Assembly (NCBI RefSeq): GCF_000716435.1
Contig: NZ_JNWO01000036.1
Coordinates: 1-64,000 of the forward strand
Direction: 5' to 3'
From: Streptomyces xylophagus
GTDB taxonomy: Bacteria; Actinomycetota; Actinomycetes; Streptomycetales; Streptomycetaceae
Length of the DNA: 64,000 nt
The first letter of the stretch is position 1. Every line of letters starts with the position of its first letter. The notes below the pieces were generated by a model, which saw only the letters and a program-made list of their open reading frames with translations, searched no databases and was not told where the DNA came from. Shown here in pieces: positions 9,336-17,602 of the stretch. A program made the position numbers and the translations under genes.

Positions 9336-10538
9336 TCACCGCCGCACAGCAGTTGTCCCCCACCCGATCATCAGCCACACCCCCGCCACCACGCACACCC
9401 CGCCCCAGCCCCAGTGGCTGAACGCAGGCCCCGCGAGGGCCGAGGCGAGGGCGCCGCCCGTGAAGCCGGCGACGACGTAGGCGGTGTTGGCGGTCGCCGG
9501 GGTGGAGGTGGTGGTGAGGGCGAGGGTCTGGTTGGCGACGTGGGAGGCGACCAGGGCCGCGTGGACGGCGATCGCGGCGACGAACAGCGCCCACAGCACA
9601 TGCCCGCCCAGCCAGAACAGCGGCACGGACACCGCGGCGAGCGCATACGCGGACCGTACGACCTTGCCCGCGCCGAACCGGTCGACGAACCCGCCCGCGA
9701 GCGGAGCCACCGCGCTGGCCGCCAGCCCGAAGAGACCGAACAGCCCGGCGGTCGCGGTCGAGAAGCCGTAGGAACCACCGGTGAGCAGCAGGGCAAGGGT
9801 CGTCCACAGGGCGCTCCACGCGCCGAACATCCCCGCCTGTCGCAGGCACGCGCGCCACAGGTCGGGCGAGCTGCGGACCAGGCCGGGCAGTGCGGCGATG
9901 CCCGAGAAAAGGGACCCTGTCCGCTCGCGCTTCTCCGACGGCAGGACGTACGCCGTCGCGAGGCCGAGGACGAGGGTCAGGGCGGCCGAGCCGACGAAGA
10001 CGACCCGCCAGCCGTAGGCCTGTCCGACCTGGCTGCCCAGGACGCGCGCGGCCACGATGCCGGTGAACAGGCCCGCTATGACGGCCGCGACATGGCGGGC
10101 GCGGTGGTGGGCGGGGGCGCGTTCGGCGACCAGCGGGACAAGGAGCTGCGGTACGACGGTCGCGGCGGCGGCGACGAACACGGCCACCGCGAGGGTGGCG
10201 GTCCCGGACGCCACGGCACCGGCGAGCAGGGCCGCCGTGGTGGCCACGGAGAGGGCGGCGACCAGGGGGCGCCGGTTGACGCGGTCGCCGAGCGGGGCGA
10301 AGAAGAGGAGGCCGGTGGCGTAGCCGAACTGCGCGACCGAGGCGATCCAGGCGACGGCGGACGGGGTCGAGCCGAAGTCGTGGGCGATGAGGGGGAGCAG
10401 CGGGCCCGCGAGGTAGATGTTGGCGGCCGTCACGGCGGTGCAGACGGCGATGAGGACGAGGAAGAGGCGACCGGCGGCCGTGGGGGCCGGCGTTCCCGTC
10501 GGGACCTGCACCGGCTGAGCTGTGGTTGCGGAGGACAT
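9336..10538 (-). CDS. MFS transporter, 12-TM (DHA1-type drug exporter)
   Basis: A 400-residue major facilitator transporter. About twelve hydrophobic segments are visible. The loop 2-3 signature is GDRVNRRPLV (about residue 80), and the family motif-C-like region is near residues 140-165. The N-terminal 25 residues (MSSATTAQPVQVPTGTPAPT) are cytoplasmic. It is probably a proton-driven efflux pump for small hydrophobic compounds. The divergent TetR gene (10671-11249) and two matching operators in the 132-base gap make it a repressor-controlled exporter induced by its own substrate. The substrate cannot be read from the sequence. The start is ATG at 10538 after an AGGAGTCC-type site. Confidence 0.85.
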   Translation of the reverse strand: MSSATTAQPVQVPTGTPAPTAAGRLFLVLIAVCTAVTAANIYLAGPLLPLIAHDFGSTPSAVAWIASVAQFGYATGLLFFAPLGDRVNRRPLVAALSVATTAALLAGAVASGTATLAVAVFVAAAATVVPQLLVPLVAERAPAHHRARHVAAVIAGLFTGIVAARVLGSQVGQAYGWRVVFVGSAALTLVLGLATAYVLPSEKRERTGSLFSGIAALPGLVRSSPDLWRACLRQAGMFGAWSALWTTLALLLTGGSYGFSTATAGLFGLFGLAASAVAPLAGGFVDRFGAGKVVRSAYALAAVSVPLFWLGGHVLWALFVAAIAVHAALVASHVANQTLALTTTSTPATANTAYVVAGFTGGALASALAGPAFSHWGWGGVCVVAGVWLMIGWGTTAVRR

Positions 10539-10570
10539 GAGCGGTAGGACTCCTTCGAGCCAGCTCTAGC

Positions 10571-10642
10571 AACTAACTGGTTGGTTGGAAGCTGGAACAG
10601 CATGCAGCGCACCGGAATTCCCTGTCAACCAAACAGTTGGTT
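10571..10642. promoter_or_regulatory. Two TetR operators in divergent MFS/TetR promoter region
   Basis: Site 1 at 10571-10586 reads AACCAACCAGTTAGTT on the minus strand. Site 2 at 10627-10642 reads AACCAAACAGTTGGTT on the plus strand. They differ at two of 16 positions and share the inverted-repeat form AACCAAC-NN-GTTGGTT. One lies beside each divergent start, as expected for autoregulation plus exporter control. Confidence 0.7.
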
Positions 10643-10670
10643 ACCCTCGCTCGCCGAGTACCCTGGCCCC

Positions 10671-11249
10671 ATGGCAGTAAGAGACCCCGAAGCCACCAAG
10701 GCCCGGATCTTCGAGGCGGCGGTCGCCGAGTTCGCCCGGCACGGCATCGCGGGCGCCCGTATCGACCGCATCGCCGTCGAGGCGAAGGCCAACAAGCAGC
10801 TGATCTACGCCTACTTCGGCAACAAGGCGGAGCTGTTCACCCAGGTCCTCGGCAAGTCCATGCTCGACCTCGCCGTCACCCTCCCCGTCGACCCCGACGA
10901 CATCGAGGGCTGGATCGACCGGCTCATGGACTACCACGAGGCCCACCCCGCACTCCTGCGCCTCCTCTTCTGGGAGGGCCTGGAGTACGGCACCGCCGAA
11001 CTGCCCGACGAGGCCGAGCGTCAGCAGCACTACGCGTTCAAGGTCGCCGCGCTCCAGGACGGCCAGGACCGGGGTGTCGTGAGCGACGCGATCCCGGCCC
11101 GCGACCTGCTGTTCCTGCTGGTCGCGATGGCCAACTGGGGTGTCGTCGTACCGCAGATGCGCCGCGTCCTGGTGGGCATGGACGACACGGACCGCGACCG
11201 GATCCGCGAGTCGATCAAGGAGGCGGCGCGGCGACTGGTCGCCAAGTAG
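10671..11249 (+). CDS. TetR-family repressor of the divergent MFS exporter
   Basis: A TetR regulator of 192 residues. The DNA-binding domain is at residues 8-58 (KARIFEAAVAEFARHGIAGARIDRIAVEAKAN, helix-turn-helix ending QLIYAYFGNKAELF). The C-terminal ligand domain resembles the TetR_C_17-type group. The ATG at 10671 has no strong ribosome binding site (GAGTACCCTGGCCCC precedes it), so the mRNA may be leaderless or weakly translated. The two operators upstream imply that it represses itself and the exporter. The gene ends 24 bases before the convergent stop of the large PAS protein. Confidence 0.85.
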   Translation: MAVRDPEATKARIFEAAVAEFARHGIAGARIDRIAVEAKANKQLIYAYFGNKAELFTQVLGKSMLDLAVTLPVDPDDIEGWIDRLMDYHEAHPALLRLLFWEGLEYGTAELPDEAERQQHYAFKVAALQDGQDRGVVSDAIPARDLLFLLVAMANWGVVVPQMRRVLVGMDDTDRDRIRESIKEAARRLVAK

Positions 11250-11273
11250 CCGCCTCCGGTGGACAGTTGAGCG

Positions 11274-14200
11274 CTAGTTGGTGCCGATCCGGGCGAGCAG
11301 GTCCACGATCCGCGACTGGACCTCGGTACTCGTCGACCGCTCGGCGAGGAAGAGGACGGTCTCACCGGAGGCCAGCCGGGGCAGGTCGGCCTCGTCCACC
11401 GCAGCCGTGTACACGACGAGCGGGGTGCGGTTGAGCTGTCCGTTCGCCCGCAGCCAGTCGACGATCCCGGCCCGCCGGTTGTGCACCTGGAGCAGGTCCA
11501 TCACGACGAGGTTGGGCCGCAACTGCCCCGCCAGCGTCACCGCGTCCGCGTCGCTCGCGGCCCGCGCCACCTGCATCCCGCGCCGCTCCAGCGTCGCGGT
11601 CAGCGCCAGCGCGATCTCCGCGTGCTCCTCGATCAGCAGCACCCGCGGCGGATGCTGCTCACTGTCCCGGGGCGCGAGCGCCTTCAGCAGGACGGCGGGA
11701 TCGGCACCGTAGGCCGCCTCGCGCGTGGCCTGTCCGAGCCCGGCGGTCACGAGCACCGGCACCTCGGCCGCGACGGCGGCCTGCCGCAACGACTGGAGCG
11801 CGGTACGGGTGATCGGCCCGGTCAACGGGTCCACGAACAGCGCCGCCGGGAAGGCCGCGATCTGCGCGTCGACCTCCTCGCGCGAGTGCACGATGACGGG
11901 CCGGTACCCGCGGTCGCTCAACGCCTGCGTCGTCGTCACGTCCGGCGCGGGCCACACCAGCAGCCGCCGCGGATTGTCGAGCGGCTCCGGGGGCAGTTCG
12001 TCGTCGAGCGGCTGCGGCCTGGGCGTGTCCGCGATCTCGACGGCCCCGCCCGGCCCGTCCAACGGCTCCGGCCCCTCGGCCGCGTTCTCGTCCGGTGCTC
12101 CTATGGCGTACGACCGTCCGGCACCCTCGGTCATCTGCGCGAGCCGCGACTGCCCGGCCATGGAGGGCTGCGCCTGCTCACCCTGGGGATGCGGCCGCGC
12201 CGCCCCGGCGGTACCGGTATCGGGCCGCGTCCCCAACTTCCGCCGCCGCCCGCCGCCGCCCGGCTGATGCGGCGGAGGAGTGGCGGTAGCCGGCTGCTGC
12301 ACCTGAGCCGCCTGCCGCGTGAACGGCACCCCCTGCCCCAAGGTCCGCACACTGATCGCCCGCCCCTGAGTGGAGTTCGGATCGACCGGCACGGCGGCCT
12401 CGGCAGGCAGCGGCTGCGCGGCACGGGCCTGCGCGGCGGCCGGGACGTTCGGATTCGGGTTCGCGTTCGGATGCGCCGCTACGGCGGTCTCGGCACCGTT
12501 CGCCGCTACCGGAGCGCCGGGCGCCGGAGCCGCCGCCGGGGTCGGCTGCGCGGCGGGCAGTGCCTGCGGCGGAACCGCCTCACCGGGGTGACCCTGAGCC
12601 GGCGCGACCTGCCCGGGGATGCCGTGCGGGGAGACCGGCTGGCCCTGAGCGGGTGCGGTCTGCCCGGGGATGCCCTGGGGCGAGACCAGTTGTTGCCCAG
12701 GGATGCCCTGGGGCGGAATCGGCTGGCCGGGGATTCCCTGGGGGGAGACCGGCTGTTGGCCAGGCATTCCTTGAGGTGAGACCGGCTGCTGGCCGGGGAT
12801 TCCCTGGGGCGAAATCGGCTGCTGGCCCGGGATTCCCTGAGGTGAGACGGGCTGCCCGGGGGCGCCCTGCGGCAGAGCCGCCTGAACGGGGGCGGCCTGC
12901 GCCGGGATGCCCTGGGCGGGTGCCGCCTCCACCGGGAGCGGCATCGGCTGCGCCGCGGGAGCCTGTGCCGGGGCGGGCAGGTTCTGCGCGGGGGCGAGCT
13001 GCATGGCGCCGCCGGGCTGACCGGCGACGGCGGGTTGGCCAACGGCCGCTTGACCGACGGCCGCCTGACCGACGACTGGCTGTGCTGCCCCCGGCTGCTG
13101 CGCCACAGCCATCTGTCCGGGTGCCATCTGCCCGGGTGCCAGCTGTGCCGGTACACCTACGGAAACACCCTGCCCCTGCTGAACCGGCTGCCCCTGCGCC
13201 GGAACCACCGCGCCCGCCTGCGCCGGAACCGACTCGGCGGCCTGCGGCTGCGGCTGTGCCATGGCCCGGCGTCGCCGCCCGGTCGGTGCGCTCGCGGGGT
13301 GCGGCTGCGGCGGAGTGTGGTCCTCGGACTGGTCGACCGGAACGGCGTCGTGCCGCCCCTCGTCACCGGCAGGAACCTGCTGCTGCACCTCTGCCGACGT
13401 CTCCGGCGTGCGGTCCGCCTCGGCCGGCGGCAGGGCGAACACCGTACGGGCGCCCGCCTCCTGCGCGGCGGCCCGCTCGGCCGCGGCCGCCAGGGCACGC
13501 CGACGACGCCCGGTCGGCTGTCCGTCCTCGCCCACCTCGGACTCGGCACCGCCCGCTGCGACACCACCGGCGGGCAGCGCGGGCGGCAACGCCTGCCGCT
13601 CGCCGCCGGGCGCGGGCACGCCCTGCGGCGGCACCGTCCCGCCCAGTCCCGTACCGGTGGCCGCGGTCCCGGCGGCATGCTCCGCCGCCGTCATCACCGC
13701 GCCCTCGGACACACCCTCCGCGCTCTCGTCGGACCCGTCACCGGCGTCGGCGGCCCGTCCGCGCCGCCGCCCGGTACCGCTGGACGCACCGTCGCCGGCC
13801 GCTTCCAGAGCCGCCGCGGACTCCTCGCCCGCACGCCTTCTGCGCCGCCCGGTGGGCACCGCGGCCTCGCCCGCGGAGTCGTCGGCGCCGGGCACCTCGC
13901 TCTCCAGGAACGCGTCCACGGAGGACCGCTTGGCCCGCCGCCGCCCGCTGCTGCCGGAGGCCTGCTCGGGTACGGCGAGTTCGGCGCCGCCGGTCGCGGC
14001 CGGAGCCGCCACGGCCCCCGCCCCGCCCCCGATGGGCACCTCCAGGACATACGCGCTGCCGCTCATCCCCGGCACGTCGTGCGTCTGCAGCACACCGCCG
14101 TGGGCCCGCACGATCCCGCGCACGATCGGCTCGTGCACCGGGTCTCCCCCGGCGTACGGCCCGCGTACCTCGATCCGTACGACCTCGCCGCGCTGCGCCG

Positions 14201-15680
14201 CCGCCACGACGACCGTGTTGTCCATGTAACCGCCCGCGGAAACGGGCGAGTTGCCGGTCGCGTCGACGCCCGCGACATCCGCGACGAGGTGCGCGAGCGC
14301 GGTCGCGAGGAGCCCGGGGTCGACCTCGGCCTCGATGGGCGGCGCGTGCACGGCGAACTGCACGCGTCCCGGCCCGATCAGGTCCACGGCCCCGTCGACA
14401 CCGGCGGCGACGACCGCGTCCAGCATCACCTTCGTACGCGAGATCTCCTCGGCGCCGGTCTCCAGCCGCTGGTACCCGAGCACGTTGTCGATGAGCTGGG
14501 TGATGCGCGAGTAGCCGGCCGACAGGTGGTGCAGGACCTGGTTGGCCTCGGGCCACAGCTGGCCGGCGTCGTCCGCGGCCAACGCGGCCAGTTCCCGGCG
14601 GAGTTCGTCGAGGGGTCCGCGCAGCGAACGCCCGAGCAGCGTGAGCAACTGCTCGTGCCGCGCGGCGAGTTCCTCGTACCGGTCCTTCTCGCGCTCCCCG
14701 AGTGCGGCGTACCGCTCCTCGTTCGCCGCGAGTTCCTCCTCGTGCTGCTCCTGGAGTTCCTCGGTCTCGGTGATGTGCTTCTGGCGCAGGGCGGTCAGCT
14801 CGGAGGCGTGCTCCTCGTCGATCCGCTCCAGCTCGTCCCAGTGCAGCTTGTCGGCGGCTTCCTTCTCCTCGGCGAGCGAGTCGTAGGGCCGCCGGTCGGT
14901 GAAGGTCATCACGGCGCCGACGAGCTGGTCGCCGTCGCGCACGGGTGCGGTGGTGAGGTCGACGGAGACCCGGTCCCCGTTCTTGGCGAACAGCACCTGC
15001 CCGCGCACCCGGTGCTTGCGCCCGGAGCGCAGGGTGTCGGCGAGCGGCGACTCCGCGTACGGGAACGGGGAGCCGTCGGCGCGCGAGTGCAGGACGAGGG
15101 TGTGCAGTTCCTTGCCGCCTAGGTCGCTGGCGCGGTACCCGAGGATCTGGGCGGCGGCCGGATTGACGAGCACGACCCGCCCGTCCGTGTCCGTCCCTAC
15201 GACACCTTCGGCCGCCGCGCGCAGGATCATCTCGGTCTGCCGCTGCGAACGGGCCAGCTCGGCCTCGGTGTCCACGGTCCCGGAGAGGTCGCGCACGACG
15301 AGCATCAGCAGCTCGTCGGCGGTGTAGCCGTAGCCGTCGTAGGCCTGCTGGCCGTCTTCGAGGTTGGCGCTGGTGACCTCGACGGGGAACTCGGAGCCGT
15401 CGGTGCGGCGGGCGATCATCCGGGTCGGCTTGGTCCGGCCGCGTGGGTCCATCGAGTCGGGGCGCCGCATGGAACCCGGGATGAGCCGCGAGTCGAACTC
15501 CGGCAGCAGATCGAGCAGTCCGCGCCCGACGAGCGCGGTGCCGGGCGCCTCGAAGGCCTCCAGCGCGATGGTGTTCGCGTTGACGACGGTCCCGTTGGCG
15601 TTGACCAGCACCAACGCGTCCGGGAGCGCGTCGAGTATGGCTGCGAGGCGAGCAGCGCCTCGGGATGGCCTGCTGCTCAC
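11274..15680 (-). CDS. Giant PAS / degenerate histidine kinase / tandem receiver protein
   Basis: A 1468-residue cytoplasmic signalling protein. Order: PAS (about 10-130), PAS (about 145-265), Glu-rich coiled coil (270-345), a DHp-like helix pair, an ATPase-like fold to about 560, a 600-residue Ala/Gly/Pro/Gln-rich linker with RRRRA-type patches and tandem SPQGIPGQQP repeats, then two receiver-like domains (about 1238-1340 and 1344-1468). The DHp motif reads GRSLRGPL where active kinases have SHELRTPL, so the phosphorylated His is Arg. The N-box Asn residues and DxGxG are also missing. The last receiver keeps an acidic pair (EE) and Asp near 1395 but has AER where the conserved Lys belongs. 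It therefore looks like a scaffold or sensor, not an enzyme. GTG at 15680 follows GGGAGGA by eight bases. It is transcribed alone and no partner is adjacent. Confidence 0.8.
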   Translation of the reverse strand: MSSRPSRGAARLAAILDALPDALVLVNANGTVVNANTIALEAFEAPGTALVGRGLLDLLPEFDSRLIPGSMRRPDSMDPRGRTKPTRMIARRTDGSEFPVEVTSANLEDGQQAYDGYGYTADELLMLVVRDLSGTVDTEAELARSQRQTEMILRAAAEGVVGTDTDGRVVLVNPAAAQILGYRASDLGGKELHTLVLHSRADGSPFPYAESPLADTLRSGRKHRVRGQVLFAKNGDRVSVDLTTAPVRDGDQLVGAVMTFTDRRPYDSLAEEKEAADKLHWDELERIDEEHASELTALRQKHITETEELQEQHEEELAANEERYAALGEREKDRYEELAARHEQLLTLLGRSLRGPLDELRRELAALAADDAGQLWPEANQVLHHLSAGYSRITQLIDNVLGYQRLETGAEEISRTKVMLDAVVAAGVDGAVDLIGPGRVQFAVHAPPIEAEVDPGLLATALAHLVADVAGVDATGNSPVSAGGYMDNTVVVAAAQRGEVVRIEVRGPYAGGDPVHEPIVRGIVRAHGGVLQTHDVPGMSGSAYVLEVPIGGGAGAVAAPAATGGAELAVPEQASGSSGRRRAKRSSVDAFLESEVPGADDSAGEAAVPTGRRRRRAGEESAAALEAAGDGASSGTGRRRGRAADAGDGSDESAEGVSEGAVMTAAEHAAGTAATGTGLGGTVPPQGVPAPGGERQALPPALPAGGVAAGGAESEVGEDGQPTGRRRRALAAAAERAAAQEAGARTVFALPPAEADRTPETSAEVQQQVPAGDEGRHDAVPVDQSEDHTPPQPHPASAPTGRRRRAMAQPQPQAAESVPAQAGAVVPAQGQPVQQGQGVSVGVPAQLAPGQMAPGQMAVAQQPGAAQPVVGQAAVGQAAVGQPAVAGQPGGAMQLAPAQNLPAPAQAPAAQPMPLPVEAAPAQGIPAQAAPVQAALPQGAPGQPVSPQGIPGQQPISPQGIPGQQPVSPQGMPGQQPVSPQGIPGQPIPPQGIPGQQLVSPQGIPGQTAPAQGQPVSPHGIPGQVAPAQGHPGEAVPPQALPAAQPTPAAAPAPGAPVAANGAETAVAAHPNANPNPNVPAAAQARAAQPLPAEAAVPVDPNSTQGRAISVRTLGQGVPFTRQAAQVQQPATATPPPHQPGGGGRRRKLGTRPDTGTAGAARPHPQGEQAQPSMAGQSRLAQMTEGAGRSYAIGAPDENAAEGPEPLDGPGGAVEIADTPRPQPLDDELPPEPLDNPRRLLVWPAPDVTTTQALSDRGYRPVIVHSREEVDAQIAAFPAALFVDPLTGPITRTALQSLRQAAVAAEVPVLVTAGLGQATREAAYGADPAVLLKALAPRDSEQHPPRVLLIEEHAEIALALTATLERRGMQVARAASDADAVTLAGQLRPNLVVMDLLQVHNRRAGIVDWLRANGQLNRTPLVVYTAAVDEADLPRLASGETVLFLAERSTSTEVQSRIVDLLARIGTN
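12580..12880 (-). repeat. In-frame tandem repeats coding SPQGIPGQQP-type units
   Basis: About eight degenerate units of 30-33 bases encode variants of SPQGIPGQQPV in the linker of the PAS protein (SPQGIPGQQPI, SPQGMPGQQPV, PPQGIPGQQLV, SPHGIPGQ). The frame is kept throughout. Such collagen-like Pro/Gln/Gly repeats are usually unstructured and vary in number between strains. Confidence 0.8.
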
Positions 15681-15886
15681 GAGACGCTTCCTCCCTGTTA
15701 CCGCACCTTGCCGACCGCGGAGGCCATCTTGCCAACCGGCCCGCGACGTGTCACGCGACGGAGTCTAAGGGCAGTCCTTGTGCTCGCGGAGTGAGATGAG
15801 AGGGAGGTCGCACGTCGAAGTGACGTAGAACGTGTGACCGACCATCCATCCCCGCCGTCTTCCGTGGTGACGGCTTCCGCGGTTGC

Positions 15887-15933
15887 GGCCGAGCTTCAGT
15901 GGTCACGGCCGAGGCTCAGTGGTCACGGCCGAG
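15887..15933. repeat. 20-base tandem duplication across the SSI gene stop codon
   Basis: Two units (15887-15906 and 15907-15926) match at 18 of 20 bases, followed by a partial third (GGCCGAG). The first full copy read from the gene contains the stop codon at 15916-15918, so the terminal codons of the SSI gene are repeated just after its end. It looks like a slippage duplication. Confidence 0.7.
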
Positions 15934-16392
15934 ATCGGGCAGCAGCGGGACCATCCGGTTCCAGCGGGAGATCTCGCAGCCGTTGCCGCGGTCGTACGTC
16001 GCGTCGACGGGGCGTCCGGCCCAGGTGCCGGTGACATGGGCGGTGGCGGGGCCGCCGTAGATCATCGTGCACATGCTGTCCGGGGGCACCGGTGCGAAGG
16101 GGTCCCTTCCCCACTGGGTATTGCGGCCGACGGCCTCGCAGGCGCCGCTCACGTCCGGGTGGGTGCCGCCGCCGGGGTGGCAGTACAGCTCGTGCGTGCC
16201 GTCGGCCGCGCCGCCCGCGTGCCGGACGGTGACGGTGAGGTGGTCACCGCCGGACCCGTCCTCGTCATGGACGGGCGGTGGCGCGAGGGTGTGGGGAGTC
16301 GTGGGGGCGGTCTGCGCATGGGCGGTGGCGGGCACGGCGGCCAGCGAGCCTACGGCGGCAGCGATCACGAGGAGACGGTTGACCTGCAACAT
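15916..16392 (-). CDS. Secreted protease inhibitor of the SSI (subtilisin inhibitor) family
   Basis: A 158-residue secreted protein. Residues 1-27 are a Sec signal peptide ending PATAHA-Q. The mature part follows the SSI pattern: HLTVTVRHAG, YCHPGGGTHP, SGACEAV, MCTMIYGG, AHVTGTWAGRPV and GCEISRWNRM. All four conserved cysteines are present. In SSI they form two disulfides, and the reactive P1 residue is the Met of CPM-V-Y. Here the loop is CTM-I-Y, so P1 is Met and P1' is Ile. That predicts inhibition of subtilisin- or chymotrypsin-like proteases, not trypsin. SSI proteins in Streptomyces control extracellular proteases during development. It is a single gene with its own promoter region. 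Confidence 0.85.
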   Translation of the reverse strand: MLQVNRLLVIAAAVGSLAAVPATAHAQTAPTTPHTLAPPPVHDEDGSGGDHLTVTVRHAGGAADGTHELYCHPGGGTHPDVSGACEAVGRNTQWGRDPFAPVPPDSMCTMIYGGPATAHVTGTWAGRPVDATYDRGNGCEISRWNRMVPLLPDLGRDH

Positions 16393-16560
16393 GACCTGAC
16401 TAACGCCCGCCGCCCCCGGACGTTGCGGACACGGCGGCCGGCGGCAACGGCTTTGCCCTGCGGCCCGCCTGCCTAGTACCGTGGGGGGCGATTGGTGACA
16501 GCGCGCTCATCTGTGTCATCATCTGCACGCACCTTCCGCGCTCGCGCGGGTGGTTGTGCT

Positions 16561-16651
16561 GGAGGCGTCGCCTAGTCCGGTCTATGGCGCCGCACTGCTA
16601 ATGCGGTTTGGGACGCAAATCCCATCGAGGGTTCAAATCCCTCCGCCTCCG
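16561..16651 (+). tRNA. tRNA-Ser (GCT anticodon)
   Basis: The acceptor arms GGAGGCG and CGCCTCC pair. The anticodon loop is CTGCTAA in a 5-base stem, giving anticodon GCT for AGC/AGU codons. The long variable arm is typical of class II tRNA-Ser, and the T-arm has GGTTCAAATCC. CCA is not encoded. It lies 194 bases before the tRNA-Arg gene on the same strand. Confidence 0.95.
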
Positions 16652-16845
16652 CACCTCACCCGAAGCCCTGGTCCACGCGACCGGGGCTTCGGTCGTTCCC
16701 CATGTCATTTCTGGCTGTTTCCGCAGCTCACAAGGGGTATGGCTAACGGATTTCACATGGCGGCGGCAGTCATGTAATGTTCTTCCTGTCGCCGCGAGCG
16801 GGCCGGAAGGGCCGGGAACGGAGAAGGAAAACAAGAGAAAATCAA

Positions 16846-16918
16846 GCACTCGTAGCTTAACGGATAGAGCATCTGACTACGGATCAGAAGGTTGCAGGTT
16901 CGAATCCTGCCGAGTGCA
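16846..16918 (+). tRNA. tRNA-Arg (ACG anticodon)
   Basis: A 73-base gene. Acceptor arms GCACTCG and CGAGTGC pair perfectly. The anticodon loop CTACGGA gives ACG, the wobble adenosine that TadA (encoded at 40948-41379) would convert to inosine to read CGU, CGC and CGA. The T-arm is GGTTCGAATCC. CCA is not encoded. Confidence 0.95.
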
Positions 16919-17063
16919 CATCGTCGAGGGGCCCCGGAGTGATCCGGGGCTTCTCGCGTTTGCGCAGGACAGGCCCGGTCGACGGGGTCGTCCACCAGGT
17001 TGTGATGAACAAGCGATGCGGACGGCCTCAGCGAGTGGCGTGTCTAGGCCCATACTGGAGTCA

Positions 17064-17285
17064 ATGACAAAGCCAGCTGCACCGAAGCGCTATCTGCCCA
17101 CCAGTCCCTTCAAGGCACCGGCCGCGGCGGCCCCGAAGCAGTTCGCCGTCGGCGACCAGGTGACACACGACATGTACGGCCTCGGCCGGGTCATCGGCAT
17201 CGAGGACGGAATCGCGGTGCTCGTCGACTTCGGGTCGGCTCAGGAGCGCATCCTGAGTCCGTACTCCAAGATGAGCAAGCTGTAG
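17064..17285 (+). CDS. Small CarD/KOW-like protein
   Basis: A 73-residue basic-to-neutral protein. After a Lys/Pro/Ala-rich leader, residues 29-73 read FAVGDQVTHDMYGLGRVIGIEDG followed by a strand with DFGSAQERILSPYSKMSKL. The motif FxVGDxVxHxxYGxGxV is the signature of the CarD/CdnL/TRCF RNA polymerase-interacting Tudor-like fold. Here only the barrel is present, without the helical DNA-binding domain of CarD. A role in contacting RNA polymerase or nucleic acid is inferred. GGAG lies three to four bases before ATG 17064, a tight spacing. The frame stays open after the TAG into the orphan segment downstream. Confidence 0.7.
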   Translation: MTKPAAPKRYLPTSPFKAPAAAAPKQFAVGDQVTHDMYGLGRVIGIEDGIAVLVDFGSAQERILSPYSKMSKL

Positions 17286-17351
17286 GACCGCCGTGCCCGG
17301 TCACGGCACACCAGGTCCCAGCGGCCTGTAACGAACGGGAGACCTCTCATC

Positions 17352-17528
17352 GAACTGACCTCGTTGTTCTCCGCCCCGGAAGGGGCGTCCCGCAAAGCCA
17401 ACGCGGGATCGCCCCCTCCGGCGACGAACCCCTTCCAGGCCCCGGACTTCGGGGAGGACGAGACCCTGCCGTTCGACGACGGGCAGGCACCCTCGGACAT
17501 GGACGAGGCCTTCCGCAGGGCGGGCTAG
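17352..17528 (+). pseudogene. Orphan coding segment, probable 3' remnant of a lost gene
   Basis: This 58-codon frame has strong Streptomyces codon bias and encodes a Pro/Asp-rich acidic tail (NPFQAPDFGEDETLPFDDG, then MDEAFRRAG before TAG). It has no ATG or GTG; TTG at 17364 is the only usual start, without a clear ribosome site. It lies in the same frame as the CarD-like gene, with no stop between 17286 and it. I read it as the surviving C-terminus of a larger gene, or less likely a small TTG-start gene. No family is recognised. Confidence 0.4.
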
Positions 17529-17602
17529 TCGGGGCGGACCGGGCTTCCACGGGCCCTGTCCGGTGAAGCCCGTCAACCACGCGCCAGTTCCCCGGCGGTC
17601 TT

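Noticed and set aside
12560..15735. Other long frames over the PAS-protein gene on both strands
   Set aside because: These are shadows with Arg/Pro/Ala-rich translations. The minus-strand frame from 15680 shows PAS, coiled coil and receiver folds and a proper ribosome site.
16561..17528. Integrative element using the tRNA genes as attachment sites
   Set aside because: I found no integrase, no duplicated tRNA 3' end and no phage genes downstream. The decayed genes nearby look like ordinary loss.
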